From Marisediminicola antarctica (lineage in GTDB: Bacteria > Actinomycetota > Actinomycetes > Actinomycetales > Microbacteriaceae): DNA of 64,000 bases. The notes beneath the pieces were generated by a model. The model saw only the letters and a program-made list of their open reading frames with translations. It was not told the DNA's origin and did not search any database. This document shows, piece after piece, positions 1 through 8,553 of the stretch. The DNA is taken from NCBI RefSeq assembly GCF_009930795.1, contig NZ_CP017146.1:2728001-2792000 (forward strand). Reading direction: 5' to 3'. The position numbers and the translations under genes are program-made. How positions within the stretch are numbered: position 1 is the first letter of the stretch; each line of letters starts with the position of its first letter.

Positions 1-27
1 GCTGATAACCCAGATGATTCGAAGCAT
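1..27 (-). CDS. Small membrane protein of ICE type, N-terminal codons only
   Basis: Nine codons (MLRIIWVIS, start ATG at 27-25) lie inside the window and the gene runs off the left edge. It matches the start of the small gene at 27772-27975, within the long direct repeat. Without that second copy this fragment could not be recognised. The function is unknown. Confidence 0.45.
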
Positions 28-217
28 GACAACGGTCCTCCCATGGCTCGGCAACGTGGAACCTTGGAGGACTGCCCTGGGGCCGTCATGCCATCGCGTG
101 GGCGATGGCGAACATTGAGTGTGTCGCCTGGTTCCAAGGGTACGCCGAACCAACGACATAGGAAAGGGCGGCTCTGTTCACCTCCACAGTGATGACTGGC
201 TGTGAAGGAGCCCGATG

Positions 218-1222
218 ATGACTTCCCTCTCCTCGCTCGCGCACGACGAGCGGAGCGCGCGAACCGTTCTCTCAATCGTGGCTGCACCGAATGATCAAAC
301 GACCGGTGGCCTCCTTGGCCGAGTCGGCGCTGTCGAGCTGCTGCGCCTCGCTGATGCTGACGGCGCGGTGCCCGGCCTCGACCAAGTCGCCTCGGCGGTA
401 TGGCGGGAGCGCTTGCACGCTGCGAACAGCCCTGACGCTTTGGCAGCTCAAATGGAAGCCTTCGAACAGCAGGGTCTCCAGGTGCTGATTCCGGGCGAGA
501 GAGATTGGCCAGTCTCCCTCAACGATCTCGGTGAACGCACCCCGTACGTGCTTTGGACGCGCGGTGAGACTGCGCTCTTGGCGAAGCCTCTCGCCGACCG
601 CATCACGCTGACCGGCGCGCGTGCCTCCACCGCATACGGAGACCACATGGCGATTGAACTCGCCAGCGACCTCGCGCTCAGCGGCCGTGCGATCGTCGCT
701 GGCGGCGCATTCGGTATCGAGACAGTCGCCCACAAGTCCGCACTGGCCAGCGGCGGAAGCACTATCGCCGTCCTCGCGGGTGGGATCGATCGCGCATACC
801 CTGCCGGGAACGCTGACTTGTTCGCGCGTATTGAGCAGCACGGTCTCCTCGTTTCCGAAGTTGCACCGGGCGCCGCGCCAACACGTCAGCGCTTTCTTGA
901 CCGCGGCCGGATCATGGCCGCGCTTTCCTCGACGACGGTGATCGTTGAGGCGGGGGCACGGTCGGGATCGCTGCGTGTCGCCGACGAGGCAGCGGAGCTT
1001 GGCCGCGCTGTTGGTGCGGTTCCTGGCCCAGTGACGAGCGCCGCCAGCACTGGCTCTAATCTCCTCATTCAAGACCGACGCGCGGGTTTGGTCACAGGTG
1101 CCGATGACGTCCTTCTACTCGCCGACGAGGACAAGAGCAACGACCACCATGCGGAGCTGTCACGAGCATTTCGCATCGCTGCAGCTTGTGATCGTCGCTT
1201 ACCCGATTCACGCGGCCTGTAA
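218..1222 (+). CDS. DprA/Smf-like DNA-processing protein, left paralogue
   Basis: A 334-aa protein of the DprA/Smf Rossmann-fold family, whose chromosomal members bind incoming single-stranded DNA and load RecA. Family motifs are present in order: a TGARASTAYG segment, the GGAFGIETVAHKSAL segment (SGGArGID..AH..AL in the family), AVLAGGIDRAYP, then RGRIMAALS, VVEAGARSGSL-like and VGAVPGP segments. The usual RNR of the family reads DRGR here. The start at 218 is preferred over 215 because AAGGAG at 205-210 then has a 7-nt spacer. It lies convergent with the relaxase remnant, and a near-identical paralogue lies at 28165. DprA-like genes next to MobF relaxases are common on actinobacterial mobile elements, so a role in handling transferred single strands is plausible but inferred. 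Confidence 0.85.
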   Translation: MTSLSSLAHDERSARTVLSIVAAPNDQTTGGLLGRVGAVELLRLADADGAVPGLDQVASAVWRERLHAANSPDALAAQMEAFEQQGLQVLIPGERDWPVSLNDLGERTPYVLWTRGETALLAKPLADRITLTGARASTAYGDHMAIELASDLALSGRAIVAGGAFGIETVAHKSALASGGSTIAVLAGGIDRAYPAGNADLFARIEQHGLLVSEVAPGAAPTRQRFLDRGRIMAALSSTTVIVEAGARSGSLRVADEAAELGRAVGAVPGPVTSAASTGSNLLIQDRRAGLVTGADDVLLLADEDKSNDHHAELSRAFRIAAACDRRLPDSRGL

Positions 1223-1287
1223 TCGCTCATCTTCCTCAGCGCGGCTTGTTGAAGGTACGAGCGCGTACCAGCGCGACTGGGCAGCGG

Positions 1288-3078
1288 TCAGAGCACCCGC
1301 CCCTCCGAAGTCCGCTCAGACGGCTCACGATGGGACTGCACACCCTTGGCCGCGGCGTTCATACGGCGGATCTCGTTGAGCGCTGCTTCGGCCCTGGAGT
1401 GATCGATTCGCTGCGCCGTGGCCTCGGGTCGAAGCCCAAGCGGGCTCGGCGTCGCGACGGAGTACCGGTCGCGATACGCGGCGATCGTCCGCGCCGCCAA
1501 CTGCCAGCTCTCAGGCCCCGATGCCCCAGCAGGAGCTTCACCGAGTGACGCGATCCATTGCGCACCATCTGCGATGGCTTTGCCGAGCACTGCATCGGCT
1601 CGCTGCGTGATGAGGTCACGACGTTCATCGAGCGCCTGACGCATGTCATCAGCGACCAACCCCATCGCTTCGGGCACGAGCCCCGCAACGAGCCTGGCCG
1701 CTTTCCGTGAACGCCCCGACCCAGCCGGCCGAGCCGTCGCCGCTATCAGTCGATGGCGGATAACCGCAGCAATATCGTCCGCATCCCCAAAGTCACGCGC
1801 AGAGACGAGACGCGGGAGCAAGCCGGCCAGGTCATGATGGTTGGCTTCAGCACGGCGCAGCTCCGCAGTCAACGGGCCGAAGGCATCCGAGCTAATGACC
1901 TCCTCGGCATCTTCTGTACTGAGGCCGGATGTCCGCACCAGGGCGGCCCACCGGTCGCGTTGCGCGGCCGAGGCGATCGTCTCGTATTCTGCGGCAAGCT
2001 GCGCGATCGTTCCCCAGGAATCTTGTTCAACGGCGATCGTTTCATGCGCGGAAAGTTCGGCACCGACGTGCTGGAGGACGCTGATAAGCACGCTGCGGCC
2101 GGTAACTTCATCGTTCTCACCCGGATGTGGACCATCGTGGGACGGGTCCGGCTTGTCGACAGCTACATAGGCGACGTTGGCAGCACGACCCCGTGTCATC
2201 GCCACGTAGAAGTTCTCCCGGGACATCGTCGAGTCGACGAGGACGTGTGCCGTTCCGGTAGTGAGGCCTTGCGCGCGGAAGGATGTCACGGCGTAGCCGA
2301 GTTCGACGTGCTCTGCGACGTAGTCGGCTGGCAGAAGAACGCTGGTCCCCCAGGAACTCCCAGCACGCCGAGCAAGCATCGATCCGTCGCGTCGAACATC
2401 GACGACGTTCCAGCGGTCGCCGTTACGCACCCAACTGCGCCCTGCCAATAGACGGCGGTCATTGCGGCGCGTGATGACGATGTCACCGGATGCCGCATGG
2501 GTTCCATCGTGCAGCTCAGACTCACGCGACCCGCGAACGGCGCCATCGAGAATCAGATCGGTGCGCGCTCGGTTGTTGAGTGCGGTCACCGATTCATTGG
2601 AGTCTGAGACGAGAACCGTTGCACGCCCCGCGACGAGATCGCTGCGCCAGGCGGTATACGCCGAATCGATCATTTCCTCGGTGTCCCCGTCAATGATGCG
2701 TTGGTGCTCGTTGTAGGTGTCGATGACGTCGGTGTGGCCATGGCGAAGATCGAGGGACGCACGCTTTTCCCAGTTGTGGGTGAAGCGGTGAACGTCGGCG
2801 AGTTCGGGCACGTCATAACGATCATGCGTGAGCATCCCAGAGGCGCCGCCCGCGTCGACAGCCTGGAGCTGCGCGTAGTCTCCGACGAGCAACACTTTCG
2901 CCCCAGCATCAGCAGCAAGCTGGGTGATTCGGTCCAGGGAAAGCGTTCCCGCGAGTGACGCTTCATCAACGATGACGAGCTGGCCCGACTGAAAGGTCTC
3001 GCCTTCTCGCAGGTGATTATGCCACCACTTCGCCGTGTTCTCAGTTGTGATCCCGAGATCGTCGGCAAGCAAGTGCCC
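1288..3078 (-). pseudogene. MobF/TraA-type relaxase, helicase and C-terminal part only (5'-truncated)
   Basis: About 596 codons of the SF1 (RecD/TraI-like) helicase half of a conjugative relaxase. Visible signs are the helicase region with NTAKWWHNH, the Walker B segment LVIVDEASLAG, LVGDYAQLQAVDAGG, and the late helicase motifs GYAVTSFRAQGLT and NFYVAMTRGR. The N-terminal relaxase domain with its catalytic tyrosine and histidine triad, and the Walker A loop, are missing. The reading frame stays open to 3150, but the 24 codons before about 3078 do not look like the family, and the break coincides with the hairpin at 3076-3096. Full TraA proteins of this kind exceed 1000 residues, so this remnant cannot nick or unwind DNA. 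Its last 45 codons recur at 29235-29378. Confidence 0.85.
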
Positions 3079-3096
3079 CCGCGCACGTAGCGGGGG
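3076..3096. other. Perfect hairpin at the relaxase truncation point
   Basis: CCCCCGC (3076-3082) and GCGGGGG (3090-3096) form a perfect 7-bp stem around a 7-nt loop. The hairpin sits where similarity to relaxases stops and the cargo begins. It resembles a single type I-E CRISPR repeat in shape, but there is no array. It may be a scar of insertion or recombination. Confidence 0.6.
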
Positions 3097-3212
3097 TATG
3101 CATAGCATCGGAGCCGTAAGTCCGACGCCGGACGAGGCCGACAAGCTCACCCGCCTGCTGCTGCTCGTGGCTGAGGGCTTCGGGAGAAAGGCCCAGGGAC
3201 CACTGCTACCAG

Positions 3213-3887
3213 CTAGAGCGTTGTAATCTTCTCGTCACCGTACGCTTCGAGGACCAACACGATCGCATCCGAGATAGCACGAATGCTACCCGGAACCCCC
3301 GCCATCGCCGTCACGTGATAGCTCGGCTCGATTCTTCCGGCGAGCATCCCGACAGTGACCTCCACGTCACCTTCGACGACCCAGATGGTGGTGTCCGCGG
3401 CCTCGTTCTCGAAACTCCAAAGGCTTCCCTGACTGAGGTGAATCGGTTCGCCGCGAATATGCGCGGAATCAGGCAGTGCAGTGTTCCGAAATACGTTCCC
3501 GACCAGCGGTTGCCCCTCGAAATCCTCCGCCGAAAAGGGAGCGGTCTTCCATCGTTCGCCTTTCACGTTGGGCGATACGAGGGCGAGCATCCTGAGATCT
3601 TCCGAGGCGAGATTCTGGGGCGAGTGGAAGGTCCCGGGCGGTATCAGGCAATAATCACCCGCCGACAGGACCAAGTCCGTGGTACCCACCGTGACGTGAA
3701 GTTCTCCCGAGGCCACGAAATAGACCTCGCTGGCTCCAGGATGGGTGTGCGGGAGCGGACCAAGGGGGTCATTTGAGAACCAACTCTCCCCGGCCGGCCA
3801 CAGCAAGGGGCGCGACCGCTGCCTCTCCGACCACCAAAGAGCCTGGCGTGCCCACGGGTGTGACGATTCCATTTCAGGGCTTGTCAC
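3213..3887 (-). CDS. Cupin-domain protein
   Basis: A 224-aa protein with a recognisable first cupin barrel: PHTHPGASEVYFVASGEL gives the H-x-H...E motif 1, and GDYCLIPPGTFHSPQN gives the G...P.G..H motif 2. These residues normally bind one metal ion. The C-terminal half looks like a second, degenerate barrel that lacks the histidines. There is no signal peptide. The start at 3887 (GTG) is uncertain; an ATG at 3872 is also possible and neither has a clear ribosome-binding site. It is divergent from the SMP-30-like gene across an operator-like site at 4015, so it may belong to the same LacI regulon. The substrate is unknown; many cupins beside sugar genes are isomerases or epimerases. Confidence 0.75.
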   Translation of the reverse strand: MTSPEMESSHPWARQALWWSERQRSRPLLWPAGESWFSNDPLGPLPHTHPGASEVYFVASGELHVTVGTTDLVLSAGDYCLIPPGTFHSPQNLASEDLRMLALVSPNVKGERWKTAPFSAEDFEGQPLVGNVFRNTALPDSAHIRGEPIHLSQGSLWSFENEAADTTIWVVEGDVEVTVGMLAGRIEPSYHVTAMAGVPGSIRAISDAIVLVLEAYGDEKITTL

Positions 3888-4014
3888 GATCGGTCGTCCG
3901 CTATGGATCGCTTGCTGCCCGACGCCGACATTGGCGGCGCTCCCGACATGCGAATCAAAATTCCCTCATTGCATCTTCCGCGTTGGCTGATCAAACTATT
4001 CCTGTCATGATTGC

Positions 4015-4026
4015 TCAAACGATTGA
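4015..4026. promoter_or_regulatory. LacI-type operator, site 1
   Basis: TCAAACGATTGA is palindromic at 10 of 12 positions with a central CG, the usual layout of LacI-family operators. It lies 21 bp before the chosen start of the lactonase-like gene and in the divergent gap with the cupin gene. Identical or reverse-complement sites occur at 7132 and 10609. Confidence 0.75.
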
Positions 4027-4047
4027 ATAGTGCAAGGGATGCCGTGC

Positions 4048-4977
4048 ATGGATGATGTGAAGCTCCAGTTCGAGGGTACGAGCGACGTGCGATCAGTGTC
4101 CGCACGTCGGATTCCGTCGCAGCTCGAAGTCGGTGAAGGACCGCGCTGGGACCCCCATCTTCAGGAGTGGACCTGTATAGACATATCGACCGGCGGCTTC
4201 TTCGTCGGTCTCGAGTCCGGGTCCCCGGCCGTGACATTTCCAGCCCCGCTCGGGTGCACGGCCCGCCATGTGAGCGGAGCCGTCCTCGGTGCTTGTCGGG
4301 ACGGCCTCTACTCCTGGGACGGGATAACGCCGCCAGCGAAGTTCGCACACCTTCCGACACCGCTCAAACAGTTGAATGACGGTCGCTGCGACGCGATGGG
4401 CCGCTGGTGGATCGGCGGGGTAGGCCTCGGTGACGATGACGGATGCCTGATGCGCCTCGACCTGGATGGTTCGCTGGAGGTCGTGGCAGGGGGCTACGCA
4501 CTCCCCAATGGGATCGATTGGTTTGCGGAGGCGGGCGTCATGCTGCACGCCGACAGTTACTCCCGTCGCATCTTCGCTTACGATTTCGACCTCGAGAGCG
4601 GTTGCGTCGAGAATCGACGAGTCTGGTGGCAGGGGACAAAGGATGACGGCCTACCGGACGGCCTCTGCATCGCGGACGACGGAACGGTGTGGGTAGCGTT
4701 CTGGGGCGGTCACGTGGTCAGACAGCTCGACTCGACAGGGTCCACCATTCGGGAACTTCGCACACCGATGAGCCAACCAAGCAGCGTCACCTTCGGGGGG
4801 CCGTCGGGGTCTCAGATGTTCATCACTTCGGCGTGGGCCGATCTCGAACCGAGCGAACGGGCCGAGCAACCCTGGGCGGGCGACGGCATGGTAATCGAGG
4901 GTCTCGGTCGCTCTAATGGCGATGCGGATTGCCTGGTTCCGATCACCGCGCTCAGCTCGAGCCGGCTCGATGGCTGA
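4048..4977 (+). CDS. SMP-30/gluconolactonase-family protein
   Basis: A 309-aa six-bladed propeller protein of the SMP-30/gluconolaconase/LRE family, which hydrolyses sugar lactones to aldonic or uronic acids with one divalent metal ion. Family signatures appear in order: EGPRWDP (metal-binding glutamate and tryptophan), LNDGRCDAMGRWWIG, LPNGIDW followed by HADSYSRRIFAYDFD, and PDGLCIADDGTVWVAFWGG. The start at 4048 (MDDVK) is a choice; the frame is open from 4030, but that would overlap the operator more closely. The stop overlaps the start of the dehydrogenase gene by 8 nt, so the two are coupled. With the dehydrogenase it would make and open a sugar lactone; the actual sugar is not visible. 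Confidence 0.82.
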   Translation: MDDVKLQFEGTSDVRSVSARRIPSQLEVGEGPRWDPHLQEWTCIDISTGGFFVGLESGSPAVTFPAPLGCTARHVSGAVLGACRDGLYSWDGITPPAKFAHLPTPLKQLNDGRCDAMGRWWIGGVGLGDDDGCLMRLDLDGSLEVVAGGYALPNGIDWFAEAGVMLHADSYSRRIFAYDFDLESGCVENRRVWWQGTKDDGLPDGLCIADDGTVWVAFWGGHVVRQLDSTGSTIRELRTPMSQPSSVTFGGPSGSQMFITSAWADLEPSERAEQPWAGDGMVIEGLGRSNGDADCLVPITALSSSRLDG

Positions 4978-6016
4978 ACTGCTGCCGCGGGCGGCGCGCG
5001 CGCTCGTCAGTAGCTCCGGCGGTATCGCAGTTCGGGAGTACCGTCCCGCTGCGCTTGGACCCCTCGACGTGCGTGTTGCGATCGCGTTTGCCGGCATTTG
5101 CGGAAGCGATCTCCACCTGATCGACTCGCCCGATACTCACAGATCAGTTCTGGAAGGGGCCGAGGTGGTTCCCGGGCATGAGCAGTCCGGCGTGATTGTG
5201 GAGATCGGTGACGGAGTCACAGGGCTGTCGGTCGACCACGAGGTCTGTGTTCTGCCACGCACCCCGTGCGGCAGGTGTCGGATGTGCAGGGTGGGCAGCA
5301 GCACTCGGTGCACATCCTTCCTTCGTCCCGTCGGCGGAGGGTGGTCAACCGAGATGGTGGTTGACCAGAGGCTCGTGGAGCGGATCCCCTCCGGTCTGGC
5401 CCTGGACATGGCCGCACTATCGGAGCCCACCGCCTGTGTCTTGCGCGCGATCGACCGCGCCGGCATCCGCCCAGGATCGACCGCCCTCATCGTTGGAGCC
5501 GGGCCCATGGGTCTTTTGCTCAGCTGCCTCCTGCCACGCTGCGGAGTCGCGACGGTCCTGGTGAGCGAACCGAGCCCGGAACGGCGGCGACTCGCCGAGT
5601 CTTTCGGTGCCGTCGTGTTCGACCCTCGGGGTTCCGATCTGGCTGCCTGGGTCCGATCCGAAACCCGGGGCCGCGGCGTCGACTATGCGTTCGAGGCAGT
5701 GGGTTCCGCCTCCGCGCTCGAGGATGCGATTGACGCAACGGATGTCGGCGGAACCGTCATCGTCGTCGGGGTAGCCAACCCGGCAGCTCGAGCCCAGGTG
5801 AGCCCCCACGCAATTTTCGCGAAGGAGCTGACGATTGTGGGAGCGTGGGGCGTGGAAACCACGTTCACCCGAGCGATGGGGTTGCTTTCGACGCTCAACC
5901 CTCGCGACCTGATCACAGATCGATTCGGCCTCGACGACGTGGAGGCGGCGATCGGGCTGGCGCGGCGCGGAGCGGCCGGCAAGGTTCTGCTCGCGCCCGG
6001 ACTGGAGCGTAAGTAG
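4970..6016 (+). CDS. Zinc-dependent medium-chain alcohol/sugar dehydrogenase
   Basis: A 348-aa MDR-family oxidoreductase. The catalytic zinc set is seen as C44 (AGICGSDLHL) with H70-E71 (PGHEQSG). The structural zinc cysteines are C100, C103, C106 and C114 (PCGRCRMCRVG...C). The nucleotide fold carries VGAGPMGLLL, and an acidic residue after the second strand (VSEPSPE) favours NAD. The ATG at 4970 overlaps the previous stop and gives the normal family length; an earlier start at 4916 would add 18 residues with no family match. It is followed by the LacI gene with no gap. A sorbitol- or threonine-dehydrogenase-like sugar oxidation is likely; the substrate is not determined. Confidence 0.85.
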   Translation: MAELLPRAARALVSSSGGIAVREYRPAALGPLDVRVAIAFAGICGSDLHLIDSPDTHRSVLEGAEVVPGHEQSGVIVEIGDGVTGLSVDHEVCVLPRTPCGRCRMCRVGSSTRCTSFLRPVGGGWSTEMVVDQRLVERIPSGLALDMAALSEPTACVLRAIDRAGIRPGSTALIVGAGPMGLLLSCLLPRCGVATVLVSEPSPERRRLAESFGAVVFDPRGSDLAAWVRSETRGRGVDYAFEAVGSASALEDAIDATDVGGTVIVVGVANPAARAQVSPHAIFAKELTIVGAWGVETTFTRAMGLLSTLNPRDLITDRFGLDDVEAAIGLARRGAAGKVLLAPGLERK

Positions 6017-7072
6017 ATGACCGCCTCACCCGACGAATCGCAGGTGCCTCCTTCGCCTCCGACACGGAGAGTCACGCTCAAAGATGTTGCCGTTATCGCG
6101 GCGGTCGACACGGCCATCGTGAGCCGGGTAGTGAATAACGACCCCACGCTGAAGATCACGGTTCCAACGAGAACCCGAGTCGAGGCTGCCCTCAAACAGA
6201 CGGGGTACGTTCCCAACGCCGCGGCCCGGGGCCTCAGAACCTCGCGCACCCGGACAGTGGGCGTTGTACTTCCCGACCTGACGAATCCGGTGTACGCGCA
6301 GATCGTCGCCGGTGTGCAACGGCAAGCCGAGAAAGCTGGATACGCCATCGTGCTCGGCGGCTCATTCGGCAATGCCTCTGGGGAAGAACAATTCGCGCGG
6401 CTTCTCGCCGAAGGTCGCGTGGACGGGCTGCTCATCGCGACCGGAAAAATTCCCGACCTGACTTTGCGGGCGCTACGCGAGATCAAGGCTCCCCTGGTTC
6501 TGGTCAATCGCGCCGCGGAGGGGCTCGACAGCGTGACCATCGACGACACCGCCGCCATCCGTTTGGCGACCGAGCACCTCCTCGAACTCGGCCATCGGAG
6601 GATCGCACTCATCAACGGCGCTTTCGGCGTCGACACGTCGGTACGCCGCGAGGAAGGCTTCCAGCGAGCAATCCGGAACGCGGGCTTGACGAGTATTCCG
6701 GTCGTCAACATGCGGGGGTGGGATGCCGCGGCCGGGTGCGACGCCGTGGACAAGCTGATTGCGGCTCACGGGGACACCACGGCGATCGTCGTTGCGACCG
6801 TCGCGGCGACTCCGGGAGTCCTTCACGGCCTACAGATGCGCGGCCTGCACGTGCCCTCGGATGTCAGCGTGGTCGCCCTCCATGACATGCCTTCAGCGCG
6901 CTTCGAGTCCCCTCCCATCACCATCGTGCAAACACCCCTCGCGACGATGGGCAGCAGCGCCTTCGATTTGCTCCTCGGTCGCATCAACGGCTCGCAAGGA
7001 CCCCAGTCGCGGATGATCGACGACCCACTGACGCTCGTCGTACGCGAATCCTCGGGTGCTGTTCGCGCTTAG
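6017..7072 (+). CDS. LacI-family transcriptional regulator
   Basis: A 351-aa LacI/GalR repressor. The N-terminal helix-turn-helix and hinge are seen at about residues 18-75 (VTLKDVAVIAAVDTAIVSRV, then GYVPNAAARGLRT). A periplasmic-binding-like effector domain follows (VGVVLPDLTNPVYAQIV, later HLLELGHRRIALINGAF and LHDMPSARFESPPIT). The recognition helix reads VDTAIVSRVV where most relatives have VS.ATVSRVL, which may reflect its particular operator. ATG directly follows the stop of the dehydrogenase, so it is co-transcribed with the genes it probably controls. Three TCAAWCGWTTGA sites (4015, 7132, 10609) sit before this operon, the lyase and the E1 gene and are the likely targets. Confidence 0.9.
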   Translation: MTASPDESQVPPSPPTRRVTLKDVAVIAAVDTAIVSRVVNNDPTLKITVPTRTRVEAALKQTGYVPNAAARGLRTSRTRTVGVVLPDLTNPVYAQIVAGVQRQAEKAGYAIVLGGSFGNASGEEQFARLLAEGRVDGLLIATGKIPDLTLRALREIKAPLVLVNRAAEGLDSVTIDDTAAIRLATEHLLELGHRRIALINGAFGVDTSVRREEGFQRAIRNAGLTSIPVVNMRGWDAAAGCDAVDKLIAAHGDTTAIVVATVAATPGVLHGLQMRGLHVPSDVSVVALHDMPSARFESPPITIVQTPLATMGSSAFDLLLGRINGSQGPQSRMIDDPLTLVVRESSGAVRA

Positions 7073-7131
7073 TTGGTCAACACCACTACCTCGCGCACTG
7101 CATGTCTAACCGTTGTGCGCGCTAGAATCGT

Positions 7132-7143
7132 TCAAACGATTGA
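7132..7143. promoter_or_regulatory. LacI-type operator, site 2
   Basis: TCAAACGATTGA is identical to site 1 and lies 39 bp before the GTG start of the lyase gene, where promoter elements would be expected. It shares the central CG and 10-of-12 symmetry. Confidence 0.75.
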
Positions 7144-7182
7144 AGGACGTTGTTTACAACTGTAGAGAGAGATGGTTCACAC

Positions 7183-8538
7183 GTGCATAACGGCGCTCGA
7201 AGAGACATCCGCGGGTTCTCACTGTTGAGCGTCGCGGCGATCGACCCCGTCGCCAACGAGATCATGTCCCCCGAGGCCACGGTGGCTGGGTGGCTGGCCT
7301 TCGAGACCTCGCTCGCTCGCGCCCAGGCGTCCCTAGGACTCATCCCGCCGGATGTTGCGGCCTGCCTTGAGCGGCTCGGCGTAGCCGACATCGACCTGGA
7401 TCGATTGTGGGAGGAGACTCACAACGTTGGGTACCCAATCCTCCCCCTGGTTCGCCAGCTCGACGAGCTTGTCGAACCGGGTGCGCGGGGCAAGATCCAC
7501 CTGGGTGCCACCACACAGGACGTCATGGACACCGTTCTCTCAATACAGATGAAACGGGTGCTGCACCGATTGATCGAACTCACTCACGATGCCGGCGATG
7601 CCCTGTGCGACCTGGTCGAGGAGCACGCAACAACCGTGATGGCGGCACGAACGCACGGCCAGCAGGCCGTGCCAACGACCCTCGGAACGAAACTGTCGAC
7701 CTTCGTCGCAGAGCTCGGCCGGCACCTGGATCGCCTTCGGGCGGCAGAGCCGCGAGTCGCGCGAGTATCCCTTCATGGTGCCGGAGGGACCTCGGCTGGC
7801 TACGGCGCTTCATCCGCCACCATCCGACGGCTGGTAGCTGATGACCTTGGACTTCACGACGCGGTGGTCCCGTGGCACTCCTCTCGGGACTCTGTGGCCG
7901 AGTTCGGCTTTCTGTGCGCAGCGGTCGCCGGCACGATGGCTCGCCTGGCGCGCGAGATTGTCGACCTGTCGCGAACCGAAATAGGCGAGATCAACGAGCC
8001 GGGCGGACACCACCGCGGCGCCTCGTCGACCATGCCCCAAAAAGCCAACCCGATCTCGAGCGAGTCAGCGATCGGCGCCGCCATCGCCACCGCGAGCGGA
8101 GTGACGGCCCTTCTTCATGCCATGGTTGTTCCCCAGGAGCGAGCGGCTGGGGAATGGCAGGCCGAATGGGAGTCGGTTCCGCGGCTGGCGGTGCTCGCCT
8201 GCGCCTCGGCAAACGAAATGGTGGGCATCCTGCCGCGCCTGAAAGTGAACGCCGATCGGATGCGGTCAAACCTCGAGCTCGACAGGGGGCTCGTCATGTC
8301 AGAGGCATACATGATGGCGTTGAGCCGAGAACACGGCCGCGAGACCGCACACGACCTTGTCTACGCAGCAGCCGCGACCGCTCGCGCCGACGCGATCACT
8401 CTCCACACAGCACTGGAGCGCGACCCGCGGACAGCGGGGATCCTCGAACCGGAGCCGATGGACCCTCGAACCTATCTTGGAGCCGGACCCTCCCTGTGCC
8501 TGGAGGTCGTGGCCGGGTGGCGGTCGAGTCGCGGATAA
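7183..8538 (+). CDS. Fumarase/aspartase-superfamily lyase (adenylosuccinate lyase / PcaB-like)
   Basis: A 451-aa member of the fumarase-aspartase superfamily, which eliminates across a carbon bearing a carboxylate. The superfamily signature is GASSTMPQKANPISS, carrying the mobile catalytic-loop serine. Other conserved blocks are HLGATTQDVMDT and AARTHGQQAVPTTLG. The length and the THGQQA block resemble 3-carboxy-cis,cis-muconate cycloisomerase and adenylosuccinate lyase. It is unlikely to be the housekeeping purB, given its place in a LacI-controlled catabolic unit. GTG at 7183 is preferred because GAGAGAGA stands 11 nt upstream; a TTG at 7150 would overlap the operator region. It is convergent with the E1 gene, 15 bp apart. 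The true substrate is unknown. Confidence 0.8.
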   Translation: MHNGARRDIRGFSLLSVAAIDPVANEIMSPEATVAGWLAFETSLARAQASLGLIPPDVAACLERLGVADIDLDRLWEETHNVGYPILPLVRQLDELVEPGARGKIHLGATTQDVMDTVLSIQMKRVLHRLIELTHDAGDALCDLVEEHATTVMAARTHGQQAVPTTLGTKLSTFVAELGRHLDRLRAAEPRVARVSLHGAGGTSAGYGASSATIRRLVADDLGLHDAVVPWHSSRDSVAEFGFLCAAVAGTMARLAREIVDLSRTEIGEINEPGGHHRGASSTMPQKANPISSESAIGAAIATASGVTALLHAMVVPQERAAGEWQAEWESVPRLAVLACASANEMVGILPRLKVNADRMRSNLELDRGLVMSEAYMMALSREHGRETAHDLVYAAAATARADAITLHTALERDPRTAGILEPEPMDPRTYLGAGPSLCLEVVAGWRSSRG

Positions 8539-8553
8539 CGACCCGATCGCAGA

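Larger units (their letters stand above)
1..1431 (+). repeat. Long direct repeat, left copy (ICE backbone module)
   Basis: This stretch matches 27949-29378 base for base over long runs, with scattered substitutions and one 1-nt indel upstream of the DprA-like gene. It contains the start of the small membrane-protein gene, the whole DprA-like gene and the antisense tail of the relaxase gene. The right-hand end of similarity is sharp, at the shared motif ctcgggtcg; beyond it the left copy continues into the relaxase and the right copy into an excisionase gene. The left limit is outside the window. Recombination between the copies would remove about 27.9 kb. Confidence 0.9.

Noticed and set aside
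3076-3096. Possible CRISPR repeat
   Set aside because: The stem resembles a type I-E repeat, but there is only one copy, no spacers and no cas genes in the window.
7183-8538. Housekeeping adenylosuccinate lyase purB
   Set aside because: The fold matches, but the gene is led by a LacI operator within catabolic cargo on a mobile region, so a purine-pathway role is unlikely.
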